Source: Patescibacteria group bacterium UBA1372 (lineage in GTDB: Bacteria; Patescibacteriota; Microgenomatia; UBA12405). From it: 42,998 nt of DNA. Positions within the stretch are counted from its first letter, which is position 1. Every line of letters begins with the position of its first letter. Under the pieces are notes generated by a model that was not told the DNA's origin, made no database searches, and saw only the letters and a list, made by a program, of their open reading frames with translations. This document shows positions 33,836 through 41,920 of the stretch, in pieces. A program made the position numbers and the translations under genes. The stretch covers positions 1 through 42,998 of the forward strand of contig DBRI01000019.1 of assembly GCA_002306295.1 (NCBI GenBank). The letters run 5' to 3'.

Positions 33836-34105
33836 TTATTTCTTGAGGCCGACTTTTTTGATTAGTTCTTGGTATCTTTTGCTATCCATATTGTTTAGGT
33901 ATCTTAGAAGTCTTCGACGCTTGGCAACTTTATTGATAAGAGCCCGTTTTCCAGGAAAATCGTGTTTGTTTTCTTCGATATGTTTGGACAGATTATCAAT
34001 TTCAGCGCTTAAGAGACCAACCTGAACTTCGGGAGAACCAGTATCACTTTTTTCAGTAGCGAATTTCTCAATGACCTTTTTTTTGTCAGTTTTTGTGATT
34101 GCCAT
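33836..34105 (-). CDS. rpsO: 30S ribosomal protein S15
   Basis: 89 aa, the usual length. S15 binds the central domain of 16S rRNA early in 30S assembly. The conserved features TGSPEVQVG, LSKHIEENKHDF and RRRLLRYLNNMD are clear. It starts at the ATG at 34105 without a Shine-Dalgarno sequence. In many bacteria S15 represses its own mRNA through a leader structure; a candidate hairpin lies at 34143-34163. Its pairing with pnp is the ancestral order. Confidence 0.96.
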   Translation of the reverse strand: MAITKTDKKKVIEKFATEKSDTGSPEVQVGLLSAEIDNLSKHIEENKHDFPGKRALINKVAKRRRLLRYLNNMDSKRYQELIKKVGLKK

Positions 34106-34142
34106 AAATTACAACTTAAAACCAGTAAATTTTAATAACCTT

Positions 34143-34163
34143 GGTTGTGGCCAACTTCGGCAC
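34143..34163 (-). promoter_or_regulatory. Candidate S15-responsive leader hairpin
   Basis: In the rpsO leader, GTGCC (34163-34159) can pair with GGCCAC (34152-34147) with one bulge and a 6-nt loop. It lies about 40 nt before the ATG. S15 autoregulation is known in several phyla through different structures, so the link rests on position alone. Confidence 0.25.
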
Positions 34164-34181
34164 CGGTTTTAGTATGGGAGT

Positions 34182-34190
34182 ATTGTACCA
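34182..34190 (-). promoter_or_regulatory. Extended -10 promoter for rpsO
   Basis: On the minus strand TGGTACAAT (34190-34182) fits the extended -10 pattern TGnTAnAAT, which can work without a strong -35 box. It would start transcription near 34175 and give a leader of about 70 nt. Confidence 0.4.
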
Positions 34191-34194
34191 CAGT

Positions 34195-34899
34195 TTAGGT
34201 AGTACAGTCCTGTCTATTAAAGCCTCGTCTGAAATTAGAAAAATAAACTGACTGTGGTTCTTCGACCTGATCTCTGTATAATCCCATTTTGAAATATGTT
34301 AGATCTTCTGTTGGAGTATAGCCCATACTACCTTGATGTTGAGCAAAAGGTTGATCATCTAGCCACATATTCATATACCCTTGTTTATCTTTACCGAGTT
34401 GATAATTTAGTAAGGCTCGATGCCACTGACCTCTCCATTCTCCTTCTAGTTTAAATTTTATACTTTGTGGTAAATCTTGACCTGTAATTTGGCAAATTAA
34501 TACTCCGTTTTGATACCTTAGCGACCAGAAGGGAGATTCCGGACTTTGAGTGTATTGCTTTAACTGAGCAACAACGGTCCTGTTGTCTATAGTGAGAAAA
34601 TCGGAAGGAAAACAAAAAGAAAAGCCATACCAAACATCTGGTCCATGAGGTAGTAAAATTGATGGTGTTTCGCTAATTTCTGATCTTTCACCTATTTTTC
34701 CAAATGTGTCCGTAGCTTGTCTGTCACTCTTTTGAATATCAATTTTTATGGCTGGTGTATCTAAATAGTTAGTATAAGAATATCTGCCCGATTCAATTCT
34801 TTTTAAGCTCCAAATATCTGGTCTGGGTTCTGTAAAGTCGTCTTTAATGACTGGATATGGTGGGGGTAAAACTTCTGCATTTAATTGATCAACCGACAT
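34195..34899 (-). CDS. Polysaccharide-lyase-like (heparin lyase I fold) protein without signal peptide
   Basis: 234 aa. The pattern LPHGPDVWYGFSFCFPSDF, then VVAQLKQY, a W-H pair in WRGQWHRALL, MNMWLDDQPF and YFKMGLYRD resembles the polysaccharide lyase family PF14099, a jelly-roll fold related to heparin lyase I and alginate lyases. No signal peptide or membrane helix is present, although these enzymes normally act outside the cell. It stands between the DHH-like gene and rpsO, breaking an otherwise informational cluster, and has its own -10-like TATACT 5 nt before the ATG. Whether it cuts or only binds glycan cannot be told. Confidence 0.55.
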   Translation of the reverse strand: MSVDQLNAEVLPPPYPVIKDDFTEPRPDIWSLKRIESGRYSYTNYLDTPAIKIDIQKSDRQATDTFGKIGERSEISETPSILLPHGPDVWYGFSFCFPSDFLTIDNRTVVAQLKQYTQSPESPFWSLRYQNGVLICQITGQDLPQSIKFKLEGEWRGQWHRALLNYQLGKDKQGYMNMWLDDQPFAQHQGSMGYTPTEDLTYFKMGLYRDQVEEPQSVYFSNFRRGFNRQDCTT

Positions 34900-34904
34900 T
34901 ATTT

Positions 34905-34910
34905 AGTATA
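34905..34910 (-). promoter_or_regulatory. -10-like TATACT next to the lyase-like gene
   Basis: On the minus strand TATACT lies 5 nt before the ATG at 34899. With its downstream AAA it makes TATACTAAA, also found upstream of proS (28113-28105) and nusA (38304-38296). The -35 region is weak. Confidence 0.35.
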
Positions 34911-34926
34911 GCTTGAAAACGAGATG

Positions 34927-35796
34927 TTAGACACTGGAAACGGGATTGGGTTGATTGGTGCCGGGGAGGGATTTGTTTTCGACGGCACTAAGAGGAGTTG
35001 AAGCTAGGGGGTCGGGTTGACCTGGAGCGGGTTGGGTAGCTTTAAGACACAAGGCACCAGCTTCAAAACTTTCAGGCGAAACATTGACTGAAAAAGATTG
35101 AGTGGCAACCCTAAGACCTATTAGTAAGTTTTTACCCATATCCATATCAATTTCCAGTCCAATCATTGGTAAAAGAAAGGAAAATATTTCGGAAAAAGGA
35201 GCACTAGGATCAATGATAGTAGCTTTAGCCCAAGAAGGACTAATCTGCTTATCTGATATAACTATCCAATTACCTTTGCTAACAATATCGGCGTTGGCCC
35301 CAAGAGTAGAATCATCTCCTAAAATAAAGGAAATATCAGCCATGACTCCACCATTATTAATAAATATCTTATCGTTTTGAATCTGAGGTGAGGTGGTTTT
35401 GGTTTGAACGATTAGATTTAGCTTACCGCCATCGTCATTATAAGAAACACGTTCAATTTGGTCGACGGGGTGTTCTATAGTAATAGTAAGATCATTTTTC
35501 TTTAGTTCAGTAGTTAAGAGGTCAAGACCACTTAATTTGGAGTAATTGTTGTCAGTTGGTGAAGTGGTAAAGACAGAAACGTCTAAACCTTTCTTTTTTA
35601 AGCCTAAAGCTAAAGCTAAACCAGCCCCGACAGAATCTATAGAAGTTTGAGGAATGACAACTTGGGCCGATTTGGCGCTGTCTAACATGTTTTTGATATC
35701 ACCTGCCTGATAGTTTTTCATGTTTGTTTTTTGGGGCAAATTTTGTAACGGATTTTTATAACCTAAAAGGACTTGTGAGCGATTGGTTAAGCTCAT
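34927..35796 (-). CDS. DHH-phosphoesterase-like protein lacking catalytic motifs (NrnA-like pseudoenzyme)
   Basis: 289 aa. The stretch QTSIDSVGAGLALALGLKK (50-68) aligns in position and pattern with the NrnA motif H-x2-PDGDALGSALALAL, but the His and first Asp are gone and only Asp54 remains. The DHH motif itself is not found. In many bacteria nrnA follows infB and rbfA, which matches this place. The start ATG overlaps the infB stop by 4 bp (ATGA). The last 40 residues are a proline-rich tail. It may bind nucleic acid or nucleotides without cutting. The family link is by eye and by synteny. Confidence 0.55.
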   Translation of the reverse strand: MSLTNRSQVLLGYKNPLQNLPQKTNMKNYQAGDIKNMLDSAKSAQVVIPQTSIDSVGAGLALALGLKKKGLDVSVFTTSPTDNNYSKLSGLDLLTTELKKNDLTITIEHPVDQIERVSYNDDGGKLNLIVQTKTTSPQIQNDKIFINNGGVMADISFILGDDSTLGANADIVSKGNWIVISDKQISPSWAKATIIDPSAPFSEIFSFLLPMIGLEIDMDMGKNLLIGLRVATQSFSVNVSPESFEAGALCLKATQPAPGQPDPLASTPLSAVENKSLPGTNQPNPVSSV

Positions 35797-37211
35797 TTTT
35801 CCTTTATATAGGATATTATAACATCGCCCTGCCTAAAGTCAACGTAGGGTTTAAAAGTAATACCACAATCATTACCAACCTTGATTTGATCAACATCAAT
35901 TTTACCTTGGCGGATATTGTCAATTTTGGTATCTTTGATTATTTCGTCTCCCCTTTTAAGGTGGATTTGATCGTCTTTTTTTAGCCTACCAGAAGTACAT
36001 TTGACGCCAGCAATTCTGACCTTATCGATTTTAAACTCGGCAATAATTTGGCCAAGACCTACTACCTGCTCGTCTATAGTAGGTTCAAGCATTTTTAAGA
36101 CCTGTTTTTCGATGTTTTCCAGAATCTCATAAATTATTGAAGAGGAGACGATGGTGACTCCTTCAGCTTTGGCTAGGTTGGAGACTGAAGAGCTGATTTT
36201 TAAATTAAAAGCAAAAATTTGAGCATTAGAACTACCAGCCAAGAAAATATCATTGTCGGTAATTGGACCAACACCAGATGATAAAATCAAAACATCATCT
36301 GATAAGCTACTTAATAGAGCTTCAAGGGTACCTACCGTGTCTGCTTTGACAATTGCCGGAATTTTGGGGGTATCTTCTTCTACTAAAGCTTGATTGGTAG
36401 TGGTGATATCTGGTTTGGAAGTATCTGTCGGAACATCGGTAATCAGCTCCCCTATTGGAGGTAAATTTTGAAAACCTAAAATTTGAACAGGGTCTGATGG
36501 ATTTACTGATTTTACAGTCTTGCCAGAATAATCGTAGAGAGCCTTAGCTTTGTTTTCGGTTTGCCCGATATAAAAAGTATCGCCAAGTGATAATGTACCC
36601 TTCTTGACAATAGCAGTAGCCACAGATCCTTTATTTTTATCAACAATTGATTCGATAATATAAGCTTCTAGGGGAGCTTCAGGCTCAGATTTTAATTCGA
36701 GAACTTCGGCAGTTAGAAGAATCATATCTAGTAATTTATCTATGCCTTGACCGGTTTTGCCAGAGACCGGTAAGCAGGCAATTTGACCACCGTATTCTTC
36801 GGGTAAAAGTTCGCATTCCGCCAGTTGTCCTTTAACAAGGTCAGGAGAAGCCGAAGACAAATCGGTTTTGTTTAAAGCCACTATTAAAGGTAAATCTAGA
36901 TCTTTGATCAAACTAATACATTCTTTGGTTTGAGCCATAATACCATCGGTAGCAGCAATGACCAATACAACAATATCGGTAACCAGACCGCCGCGTTGGC
37001 GCATTTTTTTAAAGGCAGCATGACCGGGAGTATCGATAAAAGTGATTTTTTTACCGGTTTTTCCAATGGCAATTTGATAGGCAGATACATGTTGAGTGAT
37101 GCCGCCAATTTCTTTATTCCAGGTGTTTTCCTGCCTGATCTTATCAAGCAAAGTGGTCTTACCATGATCAATGTGGCCCATAAAAGTGACTATTGGGGGA
37201 CGGGTTTGCAT
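35793..37211 (-). CDS. infB: Translation initiation factor IF-2 (short form)
   Basis: IF-2 brings fMet-tRNA to the 30S subunit. The protein begins almost directly with the G domain: P-loop GHIDHGKT (12-19), G3 DTPGH, G4 NKTD, and the later SGKTG. Domains II to IV follow. At 472 aa it lacks the long N-terminal extension of E. coli IF-2, as expected in reduced genomes. The P-loop has Ile in place of the usual Val. It lies 17 bp after nusA. Confidence 0.95.
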   Translation of the reverse strand: MQTRPPIVTFMGHIDHGKTTLLDKIRQENTWNKEIGGITQHVSAYQIAIGKTGKKITFIDTPGHAAFKKMRQRGGLVTDIVVLVIAATDGIMAQTKECISLIKDLDLPLIVALNKTDLSSASPDLVKGQLAECELLPEEYGGQIACLPVSGKTGQGIDKLLDMILLTAEVLELKSEPEAPLEAYIIESIVDKNKGSVATAIVKKGTLSLGDTFYIGQTENKAKALYDYSGKTVKSVNPSDPVQILGFQNLPPIGELITDVPTDTSKPDITTTNQALVEEDTPKIPAIVKADTVGTLEALLSSLSDDVLILSSGVGPITDNDIFLAGSSNAQIFAFNLKISSSVSNLAKAEGVTIVSSSIIYEILENIEKQVLKMLEPTIDEQVVGLGQIIAEFKIDKVRIAGVKCTSGRLKKDDQIHLKRGDEIIKDTKIDNIRQGKIDVDQIKVGNDCGITFKPYVDFRQGDVIISYIKEK

Positions 37212-37228
37212 AATTAGTTTTTAAAAAA

Positions 37229-38233
37229 TTAACTAGATTTTTTAGGAGGAGCACCAGTGACATTGATGTCAAATCCGGCAAGGACTCCAGCTAGTCTGAT
37301 GTTTTCTCCACCAGAGCCAATAGCCAAAGCTAATTGATCTTCAGGAACAGTCACCTCTGCTTTATCACCATCAATAGAGATAACTTCAACGTCGGTTGCG
37401 GGAGATAAACTTTCAACCAGAAATCTTTTGATATCTTCTGAATACAGAACAATATCGATTTTTTCATTTTCGGGAACTTCGTTTAAGACTGATTGGATAC
37501 GGCTACCTTTTTGGCCAATACAAGAGCCAACAGGATCAACACCAGGCTGTTTACTACTGACTGCAATTTTTGATCTAATTCCTGGGGATCTGGCAATTTT
37601 TTCGATGACGACTGCGCCACTGCTAATTTCAGGAACTTCCCTATCCATGAGGCGGGTAATATATTCAGAATCAGATCGGGACAAAATAATGTCTCTTTTT
37701 TCGGTTTCATCATCTTCAACGATTGATTTAACTAAAAATAACTTTCTGTCGCCAAGCTCAAATCTTTCGTTTTTAACCTGTTCTTCTTTAGGTAAAATGG
37801 CTTCGGCCTTACCAATGTTAACTAAAATTTTAGTAGGCTCGATTTTAACAACATTACCATGAATTAACGTTCCAACTTTATCCATAAATGAAGCAATAAC
37901 CATATCTTTTTCGACTTGCTTGATACGGGTATCTATGACTTGTTTGGCGGTTTGAGCGGCAATCCGACCAAAACCTGGAGGAGTAACATCAACTTTTTTA
38001 CCGTCTTCTTTTATTTCAAAGACCTTAAATGAACCACTTTCAGGAGAAAGCTCAACTTGAAAATCAGTTTCTTCTGAAACCTCAATAGCTTTTTCTTTTT
38101 GATCTCTTTTATAAGCAGAAATTAAACCAGCCTCAATTGAGTCCAAAATTGATTGGACGTCGATGTTTCTTTCACCGGCGATTTGAGCAACTGCTGCAGC
38201 AAACTCGGTTTTTGGTAATTTTTTTATATCCAT
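37229..38233 (-). CDS. nusA: Transcription termination/antitermination factor NusA
   Basis: 334 aa with the N-terminal polymerase-binding domain, an S1 domain (about residues 130-200) and two KH domains with the GxxG loops CIGQKGSRIQ and AIGSGGENIR. The acidic repeats found at the C-terminus in E. coli are absent, as in most bacteria. NusA binds RNA polymerase and promotes hairpin-dependent pausing and termination. It starts at ATG 38233 and has no Shine-Dalgarno sequence. Just upstream is a strong terminator-like hairpin (38241-38262) in its own leader, which would suit self-regulation. rimP, the usual upstream neighbour, is absent here. Confidence 0.95.
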   Translation of the reverse strand: MDIKKLPKTEFAAAVAQIAGERNIDVQSILDSIEAGLISAYKRDQKEKAIEVSEETDFQVELSPESGSFKVFEIKEDGKKVDVTPPGFGRIAAQTAKQVIDTRIKQVEKDMVIASFMDKVGTLIHGNVVKIEPTKILVNIGKAEAILPKEEQVKNERFELGDRKLFLVKSIVEDDETEKRDIILSRSDSEYITRLMDREVPEISSGAVVIEKIARSPGIRSKIAVSSKQPGVDPVGSCIGQKGSRIQSVLNEVPENEKIDIVLYSEDIKRFLVESLSPATDVEVISIDGDKAEVTVPEDQLALAIGSGGENIRLAGVLAGFDINVTGAPPKKSS

Positions 38234-38240
38234 TTTATTT

Positions 38241-38262
38241 AAAAAGGGGACCTTCAGTCCCC
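38241..38262 (-). terminator. Terminator-like hairpin in the nusA leader
   Basis: On the minus strand GGGGAC (38262-38257), a 5-nt loop and GTCCCC (38251-38246) form a GC-rich 6-bp stem followed by five T residues (38245-38241). It ends 7 nt before the nusA ATG. No promoter fits between hairpin and gene, so it must either regulate nusA or stop antisense read-through from dnaJ. Confidence 0.6.
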
Positions 38263-38298
38263 CAAATCAAAATCTTAAATTAAAGTTTAATTGTGTTT

Positions 38299-38324
38299 AG
38301 TATAACATAGTCTAATGCTATAAT
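38299..38324. promoter_or_regulatory. Divergent promoter region for nusA and the orphan plus-strand gene
   Basis: On the minus strand TATACT (38304-38299) would give nusA a leader of about 60 nt. On the plus strand TATAAC (38301-38306) overlaps it, and a perfect TATAAT (38319-38324) lies 10 nt before the ATG at 38335. -35 boxes are poor. Confidence 0.4.
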
Positions 38325-38334
38325 ATTGTTTAAG

Positions 38335-38742
38335 ATGCCAAACTGGAAAGAGCTTTTTCCTTTGTTTTATACAAATGTGGGTCGTTTTGGTGTTATTAAT
38401 ATTGGGAGAACTATTGAACCGAGAAGATGTGGCCTAATACACAATAGTGGTGAAAGATTTCGTGGTAATAAATTACATTTTTACACAGGCATAGGAGTGT
38501 ATGTATTTTTAGCTCTTCCTGGATTACCTCTAGAGAGAGCTATTAAATTGGGTACTTTGGAAGTATATGATTTAAGCGAATATGGTCTAAAGGAACCGGC
38601 AAAATGTTTTGATGGATATTGTCCACGAGCTGATATGGATTATATTGATTTTCAAGGGTTTAATTTATGCTATTGTCTTAGAGATGGGAGAATGGATACG
38701 GGTGTTAGAACACCTGTTAAAAGGCGGTTTCCGTTTCCTTAA
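38335..38742 (+). CDS. Orphan protein of unknown function
   Basis: 135 aa, from the ATG at 38335 (an upstream TTG is less likely). I recognise no domain. It has several Cys (RRCGLIH, KCFDGYCPR, NLCYCLRDG) and aromatic residues, a short hydrophobic run (IGVYVFLALPGLPL) and a basic end (PVKRRFPFP). No signal peptide. It sits alone on the plus strand between two conserved minus-strand operons. Codon use looks like ordinary coding sequence and the frame is fully open, but no homologue is known to me. Confidence 0.5.
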   Translation: MPNWKELFPLFYTNVGRFGVINIGRTIEPRRCGLIHNSGERFRGNKLHFYTGIGVYVFLALPGLPLERAIKLGTLEVYDLSEYGLKEPAKCFDGYCPRADMDYIDFQGFNLCYCLRDGRMDTGVRTPVKRRFPFP

Positions 38743-38758
38743 CAAATAACTGATAGTG

Positions 38759-39616
38759 CTATAAATCTAGTTCTTTGATTAGTTTTTTTTGGTGAAGAGA
38801 AAGGCGGGTGGGTACAGATACAGAAATTTTTATATACAAATCTCCACGGGATCTAGAGTTTATAACCGGGGCACCTTTGCCTCTAACTCTAATTAATGTC
38901 TCTGATTGGGTGCCTGGCTTAATCTTTAGAGAGATAGTTGAACCGTCAGGGGTAGGAATAGAAATTTGTCCACCAAGAGCAGCTAAGCTAAAAGAAATGG
39001 TTTTGGTAAGGTAAATATCGGCACCATCTCTTTTAAAGACTGAACTTTCGTCTACATCTATGTAAAGAATAAAGTCCTGAAATCTGATTTTTTGACCGTT
39101 ATCAACACCGGCGGGTATTTTTATGGATTTATTTTTACCGTCAATATTAACTTCTTTTTGACAACCATTGACGGCTTCTTGGAAAGTTAAATTGATTTTA
39201 TAAGTAGGAAGCCGGGCGGTACGGGCAAATGGACCACCGAAGAATTGCTCAAAAATATCGAAAGGATTGCTGAAACCATCAAAATCAAATCCCCCACTAC
39301 CAAAAGGATTACCACCGCCACCATTGGTGTAAGTAAAGGTAAATGGACCTTGCTGCTGGGTATAAGTATTACCTCCAAAAGGACCGGATCTGCCACCTTC
39401 AAAAGCAGTATGGCCAAATTGGTCGTAAGCCTGGCGCTTTTGAATATCACTTAAAACTTCATAGGCTTCATTGATTTCTTTAAATTTTTCCTCGGCGTCA
39501 GCAGATTTGTTTTTATCGGGATGAAACTCCAGGGCCATTTTACGATAGGCCGATTTGATATCAGCCTGACTAGCATCTTTTTTGACTCCTAGTACTTCGT
39601 AAAAATCTTTTTTCAT
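38759..39616 (-). CDS. dnaJ: DnaJ-family co-chaperone without zinc finger (CbpA-like, type II)
   Basis: 285 aa. The J domain (residues 4-65) has the HPDK motif that triggers DnaK ATP hydrolysis. A Gly/Phe-rich region follows (residues 75-130), then the C-terminal substrate-binding barrels ([35 protein letters not shown]). The four CxxCxGxG repeats of classical DnaJ are missing, which makes it type II like CbpA. It closes the hrcA-grpE-dnaK operon, with a 117-aa gene between it and dnaK. Confidence 0.93.
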   Translation of the reverse strand: MKKDFYEVLGVKKDASQADIKSAYRKMALEFHPDKNKSADAEEKFKEINEAYEVLSDIQKRQAYDQFGHTAFEGGRSGPFGGNTYTQQQGPFTFTYTNGGGGNPFGSGGFDFDGFSNPFDIFEQFFGGPFARTARLPTYKINLTFQEAVNGCQKEVNIDGKNKSIKIPAGVDNGQKIRFQDFILYIDVDESSVFKRDGADIYLTKTISFSLAALGGQISIPTPDGSTISLKIKPGTQSETLIRVRGKGAPVINSRSRGDLYIKISVSVPTRLSLHQKKLIKELDL

Positions 39617-39617
39617 A

Positions 39618-39971
39618 TTAGCAATATTCTAACCTTAATTCTTCTTCGTCTTGTTGAAGTTGTTTCAACTGACTCTGAATACTATTTAAAACTTTTTGAA
39701 GCTGTGGTTTTTTGCTAAAATCAATAACATTGAAAGTTTCGGCATAATTAACTTCTAAGAACCTTCTTCTATTCTTAATGGCTTGTCTAATATAATTCCA
39801 TTTAAGATTCTTAGTAAGATTTTGCCATTTGGGAAATGTGGATAAATATTGAGGGTTATATTCACCCATATCGACTGCTTGGTCAAAGGTTATAGAACTA
39901 CTTCCCTTTTTGGGGTTCTTTGAAGAACCTCTTGGTTGTATTTCCAAATTTTCCCCAAATTCATCGGCCAT
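39618..39971 (-). CDS. Unknown protein between dnaK and dnaJ
   Basis: 117 aa. The first 30 residues are polar and probably loose. The middle has many aromatic and basic residues ([29 protein letters not shown]). The C-terminal 35 residues look like a coiled coil rich in Gln, Leu and Glu and end in Cys. It lies 3 bp after dnaK and 1 bp before dnaJ, so it belongs to the heat-shock operon and may assist DnaK or DnaJ. I know no named family. Confidence 0.6.
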   Translation of the reverse strand: MADEFGENLEIQPRGSSKNPKKGSSSITFDQAVDMGEYNPQYLSTFPKWQNLTKNLKWNYIRQAIKNRRRFLEVNYAETFNVIDFSKKPQLQKVLNSIQSQLKQLQQDEEELRLEYC

Positions 39972-39974
39972 TGT

Positions 39975-41894
39975 TTATTCAACAACCTCCCCTTCTTCGG
40001 CTGATTTAGAATCGTCTTTTTTGTCCTGTTTTTTGTCCTCCTGGCTGGGTTGATCTTGAGGAGGAGTCTCATCTTGACCCGGTTGATTTTGGTACATAGC
40101 AGTACCAATGGTTTGTAGAATTGTACTTAGAGATTCCCTGGCTTTATCCAGATCGTCTTTTAGGGCATCAGTCTTGGCTAAAACATCCTTGGATTTTTTG
40201 ATTTCATCTTCTAGTTTTTTCTTATCATCATCTTTGATTTTACCCTCTAAGTCTTTAATGGTTTTTTCGGCAGCAAAAACGGTATTGTCCAGTAGGTTTC
40301 TGGCTTCGACTAAGTCTTTCTTTCTTTTGTCTTCGTCGGCAAATTTTTCGGCTTCGTTTTTCATCTTTTCAACTTCTTCTTCGGACAAATTGGTGGCATT
40401 TTGAATAGTAATTTTTTGCTCTTTACTGGTGGCTTTATCTTTGGCAGAAACGGATAATATACCGTTACTGTCTATATCAAAAGTAACTTCAACTTGAGGA
40501 ATACCACGGGGTGCTGGAGGAATACCGTCTAGAATAAACCTACCTAAAGATTTATTGTCAGCAGCCATAGGGCGCTCTCCTTGGAGAACATTAATTTCAA
40601 CCTGGGTTTGATTGTCAGAATAAGTAGAAAAGGTTTGTGATTTTTTGGTGGGAACGGTGGTATTTCTGTCTATAAGAGATGTCATTACACCACCAGCCGT
40701 TTCAATGCCAAGAGTCAGAGGGGTGACATCCAATAAAACCACATCTTTGACTTCTCCGGTTAATACAGCCCCTTGGACAGCAGCGCCAACGGCGACTACT
40801 TCGTCAGGGTTAACTGAATTGTTTAAATCTTTGCCAAATAAATCTTTAACTGTTTGTTGGACTTTGGGCATACGGGTTTGTCCACCAACCATTAAGACAT
40901 CGGTAATATCTTCTTTTTTGAGTTTGGCATCTTTAAGACATTTTTCAACGGGACTGATAGTTTTTTGAATCAGATCATCAACTAATTGCTCAAGCTTGGA
41001 TCTGGTTAATTTGGTTTCTAAATGAAGTGGCTGGCCATCTTTTTGAGTAACAAAAGGCAAATTGATATCAGCTTCTTGAGAAGAAGATAATTCAATCTTG
41101 GCTTTTTCTGACGCTTCTTTAATTCTCTGAAGAGCTTGTGGGTCTTTACTTAAGTCAACACCATTGGCAGTTTTAAATTCAGATAATATCCAATCAATGA
41201 TTCTCTGATCAAAATCATCACCGCCTAAAAAAGTATCACCGTTGGTGGCTTTAACTTCAAAAATACCGTCGCCTATTTCCAAAATAGAGATATCAAAGGT
41301 ACCACCACCTAAATCATAAACAGCTACAATACCTGATTTCTTTTTATCCAGACCATAGGCAAGAGCGGCGGCTGTGGGTTCGTTAACAATTCTTTTAACA
41401 TTAAGACCGGCAATTTCTCCAGCCTGTTTGGTTGCTTGACGCTGGGAATCATCAAAATAAGCTGGAACTGTAATGACAGCATCAACAACTTTTTCACCTA
41501 AATATTTTTCGGCGTCAGCTTTGGCTTTTTGTAAGATTTTAGCGGAAATTTCTTGAGGAGTATAAACTGTTCCACCAACTTCAACTGCAGCCATATTGTC
41601 TTTACCGGCAACAATTTTGTAGGCAGTGGTTTGTTGGCTTTTGGTAAGAGCCGGATCATCCATACGTCTGCCCATAATTCTTTTTATAGAGTAGATAGTG
41701 TTTTGGGGATTTAAAACCATTTGTCTTTTGGCTAAATCTCCGACTAAGTTTTTAACAGGTTCGACTACTGATGGAATTAAATTTCGACCTTCGGAAGTAG
41801 GAATAACTTTTGGTGTACCACCTTCCATAACGGCGACACAGGAATTGGTAGTGCCTAAATCTATACCGATAATTTTGTTGGTTGTATTTGCCAT
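39975..41894 (-). CDS. dnaK: Chaperone DnaK (Hsp70)
   Basis: 639 aa, full length. The ATPase signatures [24 protein letters not shown] and [13 protein letters not shown] are present, then the hydrophobic linker [14 protein letters not shown], the substrate-binding barrel, and a helical lid. The tail is rich in Gln, Pro, Asp and Lys and ends EEGEVVE, a variant of the usual EEVD-like acidic end. DnaK folds and remodels proteins with GrpE and DnaJ. The gene lies 26 bp after grpE. No Shine-Dalgarno sequence before the ATG. Confidence 0.97.
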   Translation of the reverse strand: MANTTNKIIGIDLGTTNSCVAVMEGGTPKVIPTSEGRNLIPSVVEPVKNLVGDLAKRQMVLNPQNTIYSIKRIMGRRMDDPALTKSQQTTAYKIVAGKDNMAAVEVGGTVYTPQEISAKILQKAKADAEKYLGEKVVDAVITVPAYFDDSQRQATKQAGEIAGLNVKRIVNEPTAAALAYGLDKKKSGIVAVYDLGGGTFDISILEIGDGIFEVKATNGDTFLGGDDFDQRIIDWILSEFKTANGVDLSKDPQALQRIKEASEKAKIELSSSQEADINLPFVTQKDGQPLHLETKLTRSKLEQLVDDLIQKTISPVEKCLKDAKLKKEDITDVLMVGGQTRMPKVQQTVKDLFGKDLNNSVNPDEVVAVGAAVQGAVLTGEVKDVVLLDVTPLTLGIETAGGVMTSLIDRNTTVPTKKSQTFSTYSDNQTQVEINVLQGERPMAADNKSLGRFILDGIPPAPRGIPQVEVTFDIDSNGILSVSAKDKATSKEQKITIQNATNLSEEEVEKMKNEAEKFADEDKRKKDLVEARNLLDNTVFAAEKTIKDLEGKIKDDDKKKLEDEIKKSKDVLAKTDALKDDLDKARESLSTILQTIGTAMYQNQPGQDETPPQDQPSQEDKKQDKKDDSKSAEEGEVVE

Positions 41895-41920
41895 AATTTT
41901 TTTTAAAAATTAAATAATAA

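Noticed and set aside
37428..37862. A 144-aa open frame on the plus strand inside nusA.
   Set aside because: Fully within a conserved gene on the other strand, with shadow-like composition and no start signals.
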